Positions 45,524-55,522 are shown, counted from the first letter of the stretch. The stretch: 64,000 nucleotides of DNA from Chitinophagaceae bacterium (GCA_017307755.1 JAFKGQ010000017.1:186001-250000), one strand, 5' to 3'. The notes: generated by a model from the letters alone, not told the origin. A program made the numbers and translations.

Positions 45524-48500
45524 TTATCTGAGCAGGGTAATATCTCCCTTTTTGGAAGTCCTGGAACCATCAAAATATTCAGCTTCCAATGTATATGCAT
45601 AAACATCCATGGGTTGCATGGTCCCTTTGTAATAGCCGTCCCATCCGATGTTGGGGTCCGTACTTTGGAATACCATCTGGCCCCAGCGGTTGTAGATCCT
45701 GAAATTCATATGCACGATACCAAAGCCCACGACTTTTATGATAGCGTTCTGGCCAAACCGGCCGGGTGTAAATGCATTGGGCACATCCAGGAGGGGATTG
45801 ATAAGGGCAGGCACCGGATGACAAATAGTGTCGGTACAGCCTGATGAGTTAAAAACGATCAAACACGCCCGGAAAGTATCCGTCCGCTGATATTGATGCT
45901 CTGCCGTATCCGGGGAAGTCTTTACCGTCGATGCCCCGTCGCCAAACTGCCATTCCCACTTCACCACATCTGACGAACTGTTCACAGGTGTAAGTACAGT
46001 GCGGGTATTCGGCGTAGGCGGATCGGGCGCCCAGGTAAAGTCGGCGGAAGGCTTTGACAGCAAAGTGATGGTGACGCTCGTATTATCCACCTTGTTACAG
46101 GTGGCGGGGTCCCATACAGTCAGTTTGACGGTAACCTGTCCCGGGTTGGGATAATAATGATCCGGCGGCACCCGGTCGGTGGAAGTGGTCCCATCCCCAA
46201 AGTCCCAGAGATAGGTCTGGCCCCCTAAAGAATTATTGTCAAAGTGCGCATAATAAGGCGCACAGCCCGTGGTCGGCGTCCCGATGCTAGCCACTACATT
46301 CGTGGCAATAAACAACGGCTTGGGCAGCGTATCCGGAGCATTGCAATAATTGGTATCGGTGAGGATAAGACTTACATTATAGGTCCCCGGTGAAGGAAAA
46401 GTATGCCCGACAACGTTGGTGACCGGACCTCCGGGCACCACCTGGTTCGGCTGGTCCCCAAATATCCAGACAAAGCTGTTGTTCCCAAAAGGCTGCGCCG
46501 GCGGCGGCGCGGTACTCTTGTTACTGAACTCATAATTCAACTCGTTACAAAGCCCCACTTTTGCATAATCAAAGTCCAGGTACGCCTGGTTGTTCTTTAC
46601 CGTGATGGTCTTATACGAGGTATCCGCCACATTACAGCTGTTGCTGTCGATGGCTACCATCATGACCCTGTACATGCCCACCGCGGTATAGGTATGGTTT
46701 ACTATATAATCCGTCGTAGCCACATCCGCCCCACCGTCCCCAAAATTCCAGATATAACTTTTTGCACGACGTACCGTATCCTGCAGCGTCACCTTCAGGG
46801 GAACACAGCCCAGGCTGTCCCCCCTGCCTTTCAGCGATACTTTCAGCCCCCCCGCAATACCGGCAAAATTAAAGGCGATCTTTACCGCAGCCTCGTTACA
46901 GCCCCCGCGGATGGCCAACGCCCCGTTCCGTGGATGCACAACGCCCCCCGTAACAGGGAAGATATTGTCCGGCCCCCCACAGTTAGCACAGATGGATTGA
47001 TAGATCACCCCCTGTTTGTCAAATCGGCTGGTGCCTCCATCCACATGGTCTCCCAGCCCGCCGTTCTGTCCGAAAAAACTGCCGTATAGCTGACTGGCCG
47101 CATTCTTTTGCAAAACAAAAAAGTAAAAATCAGCTCCATCCGTATTCGGTTTAATAGCGCCCGAAGTGGGAGTGAGTCCATTCGTGCCGGAATTGCTGTA
47201 CCCCTCGCTAATATCGAGCCCTCCGCCCCACCCGGAGACATAGACGTTCTCACATCTGTCGACCAGAAAAGCCGTAGGAGAGAGATTGGGAGAAGCTCCC
47301 CCGGAAGGACCAAAATTCGCGGAATACACGATGCCCGAAAGATCAGGCTTCAACTTGGTGATAAATTGCTTGCCGCTGGCCTGGTTCCCGCCCTGGTTAA
47401 ATGGGGAATTGACAGGCGTAATGACCCCAAAGGTCGTGCCGGTGATATACAGAAATCCCCCCTTGTCGAATTGCAGACCATAGATCATGTCCGTCGAAGT
47501 CGTACCAAAGTAGGTGGTCCTCACCAGCGAAAAACTCCCCCCGTTATCATGAATGATGGATACAAAGCCATCTACGCCGCCATGGTTGCTGCCGCCCACC
47601 ACAGTCCCGCTGACGCCAGGCAAATTGTTGCTCAAAGTACCGCCGGACACATACATGTTATTATCAAGGGGGTTGATCGCCACGGAAAACGCGGCGTCCG
47701 CCTCACTGCCACCCAGATAGCTGCTGGCCAGCAGCGTTTGGGCATCCGCGCTCAACTTCAACACCACGCCGTCCTGTTTGCCGCCACTGCCGGCCTGAAA
47801 AGCCCCTATCACGGGGAAATCCGACGACTTGGTGCAGCTCACGATATATATCTCACCGGCCGCGTTCAGGATCACTTCCCCCCTGCCATCGTCACCGTAA
47901 TTGAGCCGCAGCTCCTGTGTACCGTTGAGATTCACATATTTGGGAGAATAGTTCACACCATCGTCCCCACTCCCTCCAATCTTTTGCGAGCCGATGAGGC
48001 CAGTCCCCGTGGCATTCAGCTTTGTGACAAACAGATCAAACCCTGAGCCCTGATGCGTACCTGCCGAAGCAGGGAAGGTAGGAAAATTCGTAGTGCCCTT
48101 AGTCCCCGAGGTAGTCCTCCCCGTTATGACGAGGTTCCCCTGACCGTCAACGACCATACTATGCGGCTGCTCGTCACCGCCTCCGCCCAGATACGTGGCA
48201 TAGACGATCTGCGTACCATTCCCGTTGAATTTCATGATACCCACATCAAAGTTATAGTACAGGATGGGAGTCCCGTTTTCGTCCACTTCCGCAACCCCCT
48301 CGGACCCGTCCCCGCCCTGAAAACTGCTTTGGAAAGCCCCGGGAGTCGCACCAAAAAGACTACCGCTGTAATCCGGATATTGAATAACGACGCCGCCCAC
48401 ATAAAAATTCCCGGCATTGTCATACGTGGACGTATATCCCCAGTTATCACTCCGGCTGCCGGTGAACGTACAAAATATCTCCGTAGGGTCTATCACCAAT

Positions 48501-49285
48501 GTGGCATCAGGAGAATAATCCTTTACCTTAAAGCTTACCTTATTGCCGTCCTTGATGACATAACTGCAGGAAACGTCGGTCCTCCCTTTATTATCCACCA
48601 GGTAGGCCTTTGGCTCAAGCTCCTTCACCGTGCTCACCGAAGTCTTCACCAGCAGCTGCCCCTTCTTAATACTGAGCTGATCAGCCCCGGCATATCGCAG
48701 ACTGATCCGGGAAGGGTCAGCCCCGGGATGCACGATGATATCGTATTTCAGCACGCCTTCATTGGTATAATAATGCACATCGATGCCATCGTACACATCC
48801 TTGAAGGTTACACTCAGATATGGCTTTGCCTGCGAAACCCATTTGCCCGGGTCGCCTAATATGTAGTTATTGTAGGAAGGAAGAGGTTTCTCCGCAACGA
48901 TCCCCGGGTTCGGGTTCGCATTTTCAAAATTGACATTGTACAGATGTGAATGAAGCCTGTAAGTGCTGGGGGGTACCACCGGACGCCCCTTGCCTGTACT
49001 CGTACTCGCCACATTGACTGCCGCACCCGCTCCTCCGCCGCCCGTTACGCGCTCGCCATGCAGCAGATGATGGATACGCCCCATGTCGGACGTGTCATGT
49101 ACAACTACCGAGTACCCTCCATTTCGAAGAAAAAAGGTACCTGCGGTCATCTGCGCCCGGAACTTGATAGTCGGATCCCACTGCCCCTTGTTCTCAACAA
49201 ATTCGAGATTGGAATAGCCGGATTGTGCTGAGAGATACAGGACGGAAAGATTGAACACCAGAAAAAAGAGGCCGATTCTTCCCAA
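45524..49285 (-). CDS. Paralogous DUF7948 / SBBP / PKD T9SS type B cargo protein
   Basis: A 1253-residue protein with the same domain order as the gene downstream: signal peptide (LFFLVFNLSVLYLSAQ), the DUF7948-type N-terminal domain (EFVENKGQWDPTIKF), SBBP-like propeller (YATYLGGGGDE, SSYLGGSEADA), PKD repeats and a type B sorting domain (NAFTPGRFGQN to GDITLLR). The two are tandem duplicates that have diverged. The start is a TTG at 49285; the frame before it holds no other usable start after the previous stop. It heads the three-gene operon with the second cargo gene and the PorP gene, 41 bp and 12 bp apart. Confidence 0.88.
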   Translation of the reverse strand: MGRIGLFFLVFNLSVLYLSAQSGYSNLEFVENKGQWDPTIKFRAQMTAGTFFLRNGGYSVVVHDTSDMGRIHHLLHGERVTGGGGAGAAVNVASTSTGKGRPVVPPSTYRLHSHLYNVNFENANPNPGIVAEKPLPSYNNYILGDPGKWVSQAKPYLSVTFKDVYDGIDVHYYTNEGVLKYDIIVHPGADPSRISLRYAGADQLSIKKGQLLVKTSVSTVKELEPKAYLVDNKGRTDVSCSYVIKDGNKVSFKVKDYSPDATLVIDPTEIFCTFTGSRSDNWGYTSTYDNAGNFYVGGVVIQYPDYSGSLFGATPGAFQSSFQGGDGSEGVAEVDENGTPILYYNFDVGIMKFNGNGTQIVYATYLGGGGDEQPHSMVVDGQGNLVITGRTTSGTKGTTNFPTFPASAGTHQGSGFDLFVTKLNATGTGLIGSQKIGGSGDDGVNYSPKYVNLNGTQELRLNYGDDGRGEVILNAAGEIYIVSCTKSSDFPVIGAFQAGSGGKQDGVVLKLSADAQTLLASSYLGGSEADAAFSVAINPLDNNMYVSGGTLSNNLPGVSGTVVGGSNHGGVDGFVSIIHDNGGSFSLVRTTYFGTTSTDMIYGLQFDKGGFLYITGTTFGVITPVNSPFNQGGNQASGKQFITKLKPDLSGIVYSANFGPSGGASPNLSPTAFLVDRCENVYVSGWGGGLDISEGYSNSGTNGLTPTSGAIKPNTDGADFYFFVLQKNAASQLYGSFFGQNGGLGDHVDGGTSRFDKQGVIYQSICANCGGPDNIFPVTGGVVHPRNGALAIRGGCNEAAVKIAFNFAGIAGGLKVSLKGRGDSLGCVPLKVTLQDTVRRAKSYIWNFGDGGADVATTDYIVNHTYTAVGMYRVMMVAIDSNSCNVADTSYKTITVKNNQAYLDFDYAKVGLCNELNYEFSNKSTAPPPAQPFGNNSFVWIFGDQPNQVVPGGPVTNVVGHTFPSPGTYNVSLILTDTNYCNAPDTLPKPLFIATNVVASIGTPTTGCAPYYAHFDNNSLGGQTYLWDFGDGTTSTDRVPPDHYYPNPGQVTVKLTVWDPATCNKVDNTSVTITLLSKPSADFTWAPDPPTPNTRTVLTPVNSSSDVVKWEWQFGDGASTVKTSPDTAEHQYQRTDTFRACLIVFNSSGCTDTICHPVPALINPLLDVPNAFTPGRFGQNAIIKVVGFGIVHMNFRIYNRWGQMVFQSTDPNIGWDGYYKGTMQPMDVYAYTLEAEYFDGSRTSKKGDITLLR

Positions 49286-49327
49286 TTTATTGAGTTTCAG
49301 ATTTTACAATAGACGACCACCCCTTCT

Positions 49328-51409
49328 CTACGAAATCCTGCTCCACTGCGTTTTGCCATGCTGCACCTGAAGAAAATGCTTTAAACCCGCGTTCTCCGCC
49401 GCATCCAGGTCGGGATCCCTCTCCAGTATCCTTTCCGTCAATTCCCGGGCAAGTTCCAACAACTCCCTGTCCTGCACGATACTGGCCAGCTTAAAATTCA
49501 ACATGCCGCTTTGACGGGTACCGCTGATATCTCCGGGGCCACGGATCTCCAGATCCTTTTCAGCAATTTTAAAGCCATTGTTGGTTGAACATAAGGTGTT
49601 TAACCGCTCTCTGGCTTCTTTGTTCAACCGAGGACTTGTTAATAAAATGCAAAAGCTTTTTTCCCGGCCCCTCCCAACCCTGCCCCTCAACTGGTGCAGC
49701 TGCGACAACCCGAATTTTTCGGCGCTCTCTATCACCATCACCGTGGCATTAGGCACATTTACCCCTACTTCGATCACCGTGGTGGCGACCATGATCTGAG
49801 TATCGTTTGTAAGAAAACGTTGCATGTTGGTCTCCCTGATCTCCTGTTTCTGTCGCCCATCAACCCTGCTTATCCAATACTTTGGCTCGGGAAACCAAGC
49901 CTTTATATTCTCATACCCCTGCTCAAGATTCTCATAATCCACCTTCTCCGACTCCTCTATCAAGGGAAAAATGATATAGGCCTGTCTGCCTTTATCGATC
50001 TCATGACGGATAAAATCCATCACCTGCGGCCGCTTATCATCAAGACGATGTACGGTGGCAATAGGTTGCCTCCCGGGAGGCAATTCGTCCATGATAGAAT
50101 AGTCCAGATCCCCATAGGCCGTCATCGCCAACGTCCTGGGTATAGGGGTCGCGGTCATCACAAGCACATGCGGGGGTGTAGCCGCCTTTTTCCATAGACG
50201 CGCCCGCTGTTCCACGCCAAAACGATGCTGCTCATCCACGATGGCCAGACCTAGATTACCAAACTGTACAGCCTCCTCCAAAATGGCATGCGTACCGATC
50301 AGGATATGTAACTTCCCATCCCTGGCCATCTCCAACACCTCCTTCCTGGACCTGGATTTGGAAGACCCCATCAACAACCGTACTTCCACAGGCATATCCT
50401 TCAACAAATCCCTGATGCCTTCATAATGCTGCCGGGCCAGTATCTCGGTAGGCGCCAGCAAAGAAGCCTGAAAACCATTGTCGATAGCCAACAGCATAGC
50501 CAGCAGGGCCACCATGGTCTTCCCGCTGCCGACATCTCCCTGCAACAGCCGGTTCATCTGTCTGCCGCTGCCGGTGTCCCGGCGTATCTCTTTCAACACC
50601 CGCTTCTGGGCGCCCGTCAGCTCAAATGGCAAATATTCACTATAGAACTTATTAAAAACCTCTCCCACCTGCCCAAAAACAACCCCCTGGGAATACCGGT
50701 GCCGTTTGGACTTGATCATGCCCAGTCGTACCTGGGCAATAAAGAATTCCTCGAATTTGAGACGGGAAAGAGCCCGCTGATACAGGTCGGGACGGGTAGG
50801 GAAATGGATTTGCCGGTACGCCTCCCATCGGGAAAGATGACGCAAGGGCGCCCCCCCCGCCGGATCAGGATATTCCAACACCATCTCCGGCAAATTCTCC
50901 GGCAGGTCCTTTTCCTTTAACATCCCCAACAGGGTTTGGGTGAATTTACCCAGCTGCCTTCCACCCAACCCTTTTGCCTTTAGTTTCTCGGTGGTATTGT
51001 ACACGGGCTCCAGGGTCGCCTGCCCGCCTGCCTCTTTTGCCGGGGCCTCCAGCTCGGGATGCGTGATCTGCGGAGAACCTTGAAAAAAACTCACCCTGCC
51101 GTATACCAGGAACTCACTCCCCACCTGCACCAGCTTCTGTACACCGGTGATCCCCTGGAACCACACAAGCTCCAGAACACCGGAAGCATCCCTGATCTCA
51201 GCCACCAGCCGCCGGCTGCGCTTATCCCCCATCACCCCTACACTCATGATACGGCCGGCCACCTGGATAAATTCGGTATCCTGGGTGATATCCCTTATCA
51301 GGTTGATCCGGGTCCTGTCCACATGACGGTAAGGGAACAGGTTCAACAGATCATTAAATGTAAAGATCTGCAGCTCCTTGTTCAATAGCTCTGCGCGGTA
51401 AGGCCCCAC
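49328..51409 (-). CDS. recG: ATP-dependent DNA helicase RecG
   Basis: Branch-migration helicase that reverses stalled forks and processes Holliday junctions. Walker A GDVGSGKTMVAL, DEQH-box VDEQHRFG, motif III TATPIPRTLA and motif VI QLRGRVGRG are all present; length from the GTG is 693. The wedge (OB) domain occupies about 45-150. The GTG at 51409 lies inside the conserved N-terminal motif LSNPIEYLKGVGP, so the real protein begins upstream, yet between the GTG and the previous stop (51475-51473) there is no ATG, GTG or TTG; ATC (51460) or ATA (51442, 51472) codons are the only candidates. Confidence 0.93.
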   Translation of the reverse strand: MGPYRAELLNKELQIFTFNDLLNLFPYRHVDRTRINLIRDITQDTEFIQVAGRIMSVGVMGDKRSRRLVAEIRDASGVLELVWFQGITGVQKLVQVGSEFLVYGRVSFFQGSPQITHPELEAPAKEAGGQATLEPVYNTTEKLKAKGLGGRQLGKFTQTLLGMLKEKDLPENLPEMVLEYPDPAGGAPLRHLSRWEAYRQIHFPTRPDLYQRALSRLKFEEFFIAQVRLGMIKSKRHRYSQGVVFGQVGEVFNKFYSEYLPFELTGAQKRVLKEIRRDTGSGRQMNRLLQGDVGSGKTMVALLAMLLAIDNGFQASLLAPTEILARQHYEGIRDLLKDMPVEVRLLMGSSKSRSRKEVLEMARDGKLHILIGTHAILEEAVQFGNLGLAIVDEQHRFGVEQRARLWKKAATPPHVLVMTATPIPRTLAMTAYGDLDYSIMDELPPGRQPIATVHRLDDKRPQVMDFIRHEIDKGRQAYIIFPLIEESEKVDYENLEQGYENIKAWFPEPKYWISRVDGRQKQEIRETNMQRFLTNDTQIMVATTVIEVGVNVPNATVMVIESAEKFGLSQLHQLRGRVGRGREKSFCILLTSPRLNKEARERLNTLCSTNNGFKIAEKDLEIRGPGDISGTRQSGMLNFKLASIVQDRELLELARELTERILERDPDLDAAENAGLKHFLQVQHGKTQWSRIS

Positions 51410-51501
51410 CCCTTTAAGGTACTCTATAGGATTGCTGAGTATGCTGGCGACGGTATTGATACAGCGATATATTTACCGTAAAGTTAGCCGGTTTTATTTT
51501 A

Positions 51502-53169
51502 TCACATCCCGGTGATCCTGGCCGTGACATCCACGGGTCTGACATATACCTCTATCTGTCCCTTTGTCTCAGGCCCGCGCCTGGGAGCCAGAAAAGAATC
51601 CACTAATTTATAGTTCTGACGCAAACAATCCCGGACACGAAAAGGATAAAAATTATTCAGAGTAGGTATATACTCAAAAAGTACAAGGTCGTAATAACGC
51701 CCCCTGATCCTGCCTTCAAAGATATCCGCCTGCCTGTTGAACATCCCGACCCCGAGATGATACCACAAAGGCAGCTGCGAATTCCTCTCCAGCGAAAAGG
51801 GTACCTCTGCGGCCAGCGGGGTCAGCTCCGACATGTTCAATACCCGGATACTTTCTTTTGCATCCATCCCCGCCCTCTTTATGATCTCCATGTTCATCAG
51901 CCTGTGAATACCCTCTGCCGTGGGAGCAGGCATGATGATGCGATTGAAGGAAGGCAGCCCGCACTCCACCCACTGGTCCATCGGTACGTCCGTCACGGTA
52001 TCACGGGAGATCATATAGGTTTGTCTGTTGACGACATTCTCCCCCGTAACAGACTTTGCAACCTCTTTATGAGGAAGGACACGGGCCGCAAGCCGCTGCG
52101 TATACCTCCACCAGGTGCCGCTCCACCACAACAATATCCCGGCGGAAACGATGACCAACAGCCGCGGACGGGCAAAGCTCACAGGCAACAACGGGCCTAA
52201 CATAAAAAAGATGCAGGCAAAGGCAAAGCTGTGAAAAAAAATATTATTGTCAGGCGGCGTATAACTGGTGATCTGGAAGACGGCCGCCTCCCCCAGGACA
52301 CCCAGGGTCAGCAATGCCATGAGCACGCCTTTCTTATCCGCCTTCAATGCAGCAAGACTTCTCCAACGAGCGATACAAAGCACTATGACAAGGAATATAT
52401 AGAACTTGATCCACTGGGAAGAACCAAAGAATTCATCCGCGATATCCCAGGCGGACACACGCGCAGTATGAGGCGCCTGTCCGTGGTTGAACCAATAACC
52501 AAACCCATATCTTGAAAAAACAAGGACGATCAGCGCCAGCAGCACGGCAAAACTACCCACATACACGAGGAAAGGCCGCCATTTTTTCTCCAGCAACCCG
52601 TTCGCTGCCAGCAAAGCGCAGCATAAAAAGAAGGCCATACCGCCGCCATCCTGCTTGGTAAGAAAGGAACACACGGTGAGACAACCCGCGCCTATCAGCC
52701 ACGCCATGCCTCTTTCTGGGATATCTAGCCGAACATACCTGAACAGACAAGCCAGCGCAGCCAGCTCATATACGATGACGGAATGATTATACCACGGCCA
52801 GAAATTAAAGAACGAGTAAGAAATGCAGAATAACAGCACTGCGGCCAGCCGGGTGCCCCTATCCACGGAAAGACTGACAAGGATGCTGCGGAAAGACAGA
52901 CCTGCAATGATATTGATCAATACCTGCGCCTTTACCAATGAGATGAGCTTTGCTCCGAAAACCTTGAAGAACAAGGCAGGAACGACCCAGAACATCCCTC
53001 CCAGCGGAGTGCCGAAATCCCTGAATGGCAGTTGCCCCTCACTCATTCTATACGCCCCTTCCCAGGAAAGAAAGATGTTCACCCGGTAGGGTAGCCGTAT
53101 AAAAAGAGGAACACAGGCCAGCAGGATGATGAGGAGGATCTCCACCTTTGCGGGCAGTTTTTGGATCAT
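51502..53169 (-). CDS. GT-C-fold membrane glycosyltransferase
   Basis: A 555-residue inner-membrane protein with about 11 predicted helices in the first 370 residues and a soluble C-terminal domain. The first periplasmic loop reads FLSWEGAYRMSEGQLPFRDFG, the pattern of GT-C (GT39-like/ArnT-type) transferases in which an acidic residue (Glu37 here) is catalytic. Such enzymes use polyprenyl-phosphate sugars. It diverges from the DprE1-like operon at 53240, making a polyprenyl-phospho-arabinose donor a plausible, unproven substrate. Confidence 0.8.
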   Translation of the reverse strand: MIQKLPAKVEILLIILLACVPLFIRLPYRVNIFLSWEGAYRMSEGQLPFRDFGTPLGGMFWVVPALFFKVFGAKLISLVKAQVLINIIAGLSFRSILVSLSVDRGTRLAAVLLFCISYSFFNFWPWYNHSVIVYELAALACLFRYVRLDIPERGMAWLIGAGCLTVCSFLTKQDGGGMAFFLCCALLAANGLLEKKWRPFLVYVGSFAVLLALIVLVFSRYGFGYWFNHGQAPHTARVSAWDIADEFFGSSQWIKFYIFLVIVLCIARWRSLAALKADKKGVLMALLTLGVLGEAAVFQITSYTPPDNNIFFHSFAFACIFFMLGPLLPVSFARPRLLVIVSAGILLWWSGTWWRYTQRLAARVLPHKEVAKSVTGENVVNRQTYMISRDTVTDVPMDQWVECGLPSFNRIIMPAPTAEGIHRLMNMEIIKRAGMDAKESIRVLNMSELTPLAAEVPFSLERNSQLPLWYHLGVGMFNRQADIFEGRIRGRYYDLVLFEYIPTLNNFYPFRVRDCLRQNYKLVDSFLAPRRGPETKGQIEVYVRPVDVTARITGM

Positions 53170-53239
53170 TGTATTAATTTTCCGGCAATATTATAGATTT
53201 TGTTTTTTTGTTTGTATTTTGTCGCGATAATTTAATGCA

Positions 53240-54127
53240 GTGGCGTACCTTAAACTCTTAAGACCAAAGGATTGGGCAAAGAATCTGTTTCTTTATATCC
53301 CTTTATTTTTCGGCGGCGAAATCTTTAATATTCAAAAGTTGACCAATATCACTTTTGGATTTATCGCTTTTTCCTTTGTAGCCAGCAGCATTTATATCAT
53401 CAATGACTACCGGGACAGGGAAGACGATCGCAAACATCCCGTAAAGTGCAAACGCCCGCTGGCAGCCGGCACAGTGTCTCCCACCGCAGCCCTCATCCTC
53501 TGCGGCTTGCTCCTGCTGGTAGGTTTCGGCCTCGCCTGGTGGATCCGCGACAAATTCCTGTTCGTAATTGGCATCTACTTCCTGGTCAACCTGAGCTATT
53601 CCCTGGGTCTTAAATCCATCGCCATCCTCGACATTATTCTGCTGGCCATCGGGTTCGTATTACGTATCAAGGGAGGCTCCGTCATCTCCTTCGTACCCTT
53701 GTCCGAATGGATCGTCATTATGGTATTCCTGCTGGCCGTGTTCATGGCGCTGGGTAAAAGAAGGGACGACGTACTGCTAAAGCTTAGCTCCGGCACAGAT
53801 ATGCGCAAATCCATCAAAGGCTATAACCTGGAACTGCTCAATACCCTGCTGGCGCTGGTCTGCGCCGTCATCGCCGTGGCCTATCTGATGTATACCATGG
53901 CCCCGGAAACCATCCAGCACATGGGCACCAACCGCCTCTATTACACTTGCATTTTTGTTTTTGCGGGAATTTTCAGATATTTGTCCCTCATTTACATATC
54001 TACCGATTCTGGCTCGCCTACTAAGATCCTTTACAAAGACCGGTTTATTCAGATCACATTACTCCTTTGGATCGCCAGTTATATATTTCTCCTGTATGTA
54101 CTGAAAGACAGAACCTTTTTTAAATAA
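53240..54127 (+). CDS. Decaprenyl-phosphate phosphoribosyltransferase-like (UbiA family)
   Basis: A 295-residue membrane protein with about 8-9 helices and the two UbiA prenyl-binding acidic motifs, the first NDYRDREDD (55-63). The N-terminus (YLKLLRPKDWAKNLFLYIPLFFG) is close to that of 5-phosphoribosyl-1-diphosphate:decaprenyl-phosphate transferase (Rv3806c in mycobacteria), the first step to decaprenyl-phospho-arabinose. It starts at GTG 53240; the nearby ATG at 53235 is out of frame. The next three genes complete the pathway. The prenyl chain in a Bacteroidota cell would differ in length. Confidence 0.92.
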   Translation: MAYLKLLRPKDWAKNLFLYIPLFFGGEIFNIQKLTNITFGFIAFSFVASSIYIINDYRDREDDRKHPVKCKRPLAAGTVSPTAALILCGLLLLVGFGLAWWIRDKFLFVIGIYFLVNLSYSLGLKSIAILDIILLAIGFVLRIKGGSVISFVPLSEWIVIMVFLLAVFMALGKRRDDVLLKLSSGTDMRKSIKGYNLELLNTLLALVCAVIAVAYLMYTMAPETIQHMGTNRLYYTCIFVFAGIFRYLSLIYISTDSGSPTKILYKDRFIQITLLLWIASYIFLLYVLKDRTFFK

Positions 54128-54141
54128 TAAATGCAAATTGC

Positions 54142-55515
54142 ATGAAGAAAGATATTGCCAACTGGGGAAACTATCCGGTAATGGAGAGTGATGAACAAAA
54201 TTTTATCATGCTGGACGACATGGCGCGCTATGTCAGAAACACTGAAACATTTATCCCCCGGGGCAACGGCCGCTGCTATGGAGACGCTTCCCTGGCCGGC
54301 AACACGGTCTGCACAGTAAAGTTCGATAAGATACTTTCTTTTGATGCCGCCACCGGCGTATTCGAATGCCAGAGTGGTATTACCCTGGACCAGGTGCTGG
54401 AAGTAGTGGTGCCCAAAGGATGGTTCCTGCCAGTAACGCCCGGCACCAAATTCATCACCATCGGCGGAGCCATCGCCAGCGACGTACACGGTAAGAATCA
54501 CCACATAGACGGCTGTTTCTCTCATCATGTGGAAGAAATGGATATCCTCCTGGCAGATGGGAACATCATCACCTGCGGACCAGGCCTGCATACAGACCTC
54601 TTTGAAGCCACCTGCGGAGGCATGGGGCTCACCGGCGTGATCACCCGCGTCAGATTCCGGCTGAAAAAGATCGAAACTTCCTATATCCGGCAGAAACAAG
54701 TAAAGGCAGCCAACCTGGAAGAGGTCATCCGCCTTTTTGAAAAATACAAGGACTATACTTATTCCGTCGCCTGGATCGACTGTCTGAAAAAAGGAAAAGG
54801 ATTTGGTCGCAGCATCCTTATCCTGGGCGAACATGCCAATCTATCCGATCTGGATGCCAAACAGCAATCCGCCCCTCTGCAGCTGCCAAAGAAAAAACAG
54901 ATCACCTTCCCTTTCAATCTTCCCTCCTGGGTGCTGAACCGCTTTACCGTAAAAGCCTTCAACTTCCTCTATTATGGGAAGAACTTTAAAAAAGAGATCA
55001 ACAACACCGTCAGCTACGAACCCTTCTTCTACCCGCTGGACGCTATCCTTCATTGGAACAGGGGTTACGGCCGGAAAGGTTTTATACAGTATCAGTTCGT
55101 TGTCCCCATGGAGGCCAAACAAGGGCTGATAGAGATCCTGCAACGCATCAGCGACAAAGGCCTGGGCTCCTTCCTCGCCGTGCTAAAGATCTTTGGTAGC
55201 CAGGATAGCCTCATCGGCTTCCCCATGGAAGGCTATACGCTGGCGCTGGACATCCCCGTAAGAAAGGGACTGTTCGAGATCCTGGATGAACTGGACAGGA
55301 TCGTCCTCCAATACGGCGGCCGTTTGTATATGAGTAAAGACGCCCGCATGCGGCCCGAAGTGCTGAAAGCAGGATATCAACACCTGCCGCAATTTTTGTC
55401 GATCGTAAAAAAGTACGATCCTCATGGAAAGATCCGGTCCATGCAATCCGACAGGCTGGGACTTACATCCCAGGTGGATACCCCCGTCTACACTCATGCC
55501 AATACAACATACTAA
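54142..55515 (+). CDS. dprE1: DprE1-like decaprenylphosphoryl-ribose 2-oxidase
   Basis: A 457-residue FAD-dependent oxidase. The FAD-binding domain shows RGNGRCYGDAS (40-50) and the GTKFITIGGA with HGKNHH (117-121) motif that matches DprE1. It oxidises the 2'-OH of polyprenyl-phospho-ribose to the keto intermediate. The position matching Cys387 of M. tuberculosis DprE1, the benzothiazinone target, is Ala368 here (in TLALDIPV). It lies 14 bp after the UbiA gene and 7 bp before the reductase. Confidence 0.95.
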   Translation: MKKDIANWGNYPVMESDEQNFIMLDDMARYVRNTETFIPRGNGRCYGDASLAGNTVCTVKFDKILSFDAATGVFECQSGITLDQVLEVVVPKGWFLPVTPGTKFITIGGAIASDVHGKNHHIDGCFSHHVEEMDILLADGNIITCGPGLHTDLFEATCGGMGLTGVITRVRFRLKKIETSYIRQKQVKAANLEEVIRLFEKYKDYTYSVAWIDCLKKGKGFGRSILILGEHANLSDLDAKQQSAPLQLPKKKQITFPFNLPSWVLNRFTVKAFNFLYYGKNFKKEINNTVSYEPFFYPLDAILHWNRGYGRKGFIQYQFVVPMEAKQGLIEILQRISDKGLGSFLAVLKIFGSQDSLIGFPMEGYTLALDIPVRKGLFEILDELDRIVLQYGGRLYMSKDARMRPEVLKAGYQHLPQFLSIVKKYDPHGKIRSMQSDRLGLTSQVDTPVYTHANTTY

Positions 55516-55522
55516 CTAACTT

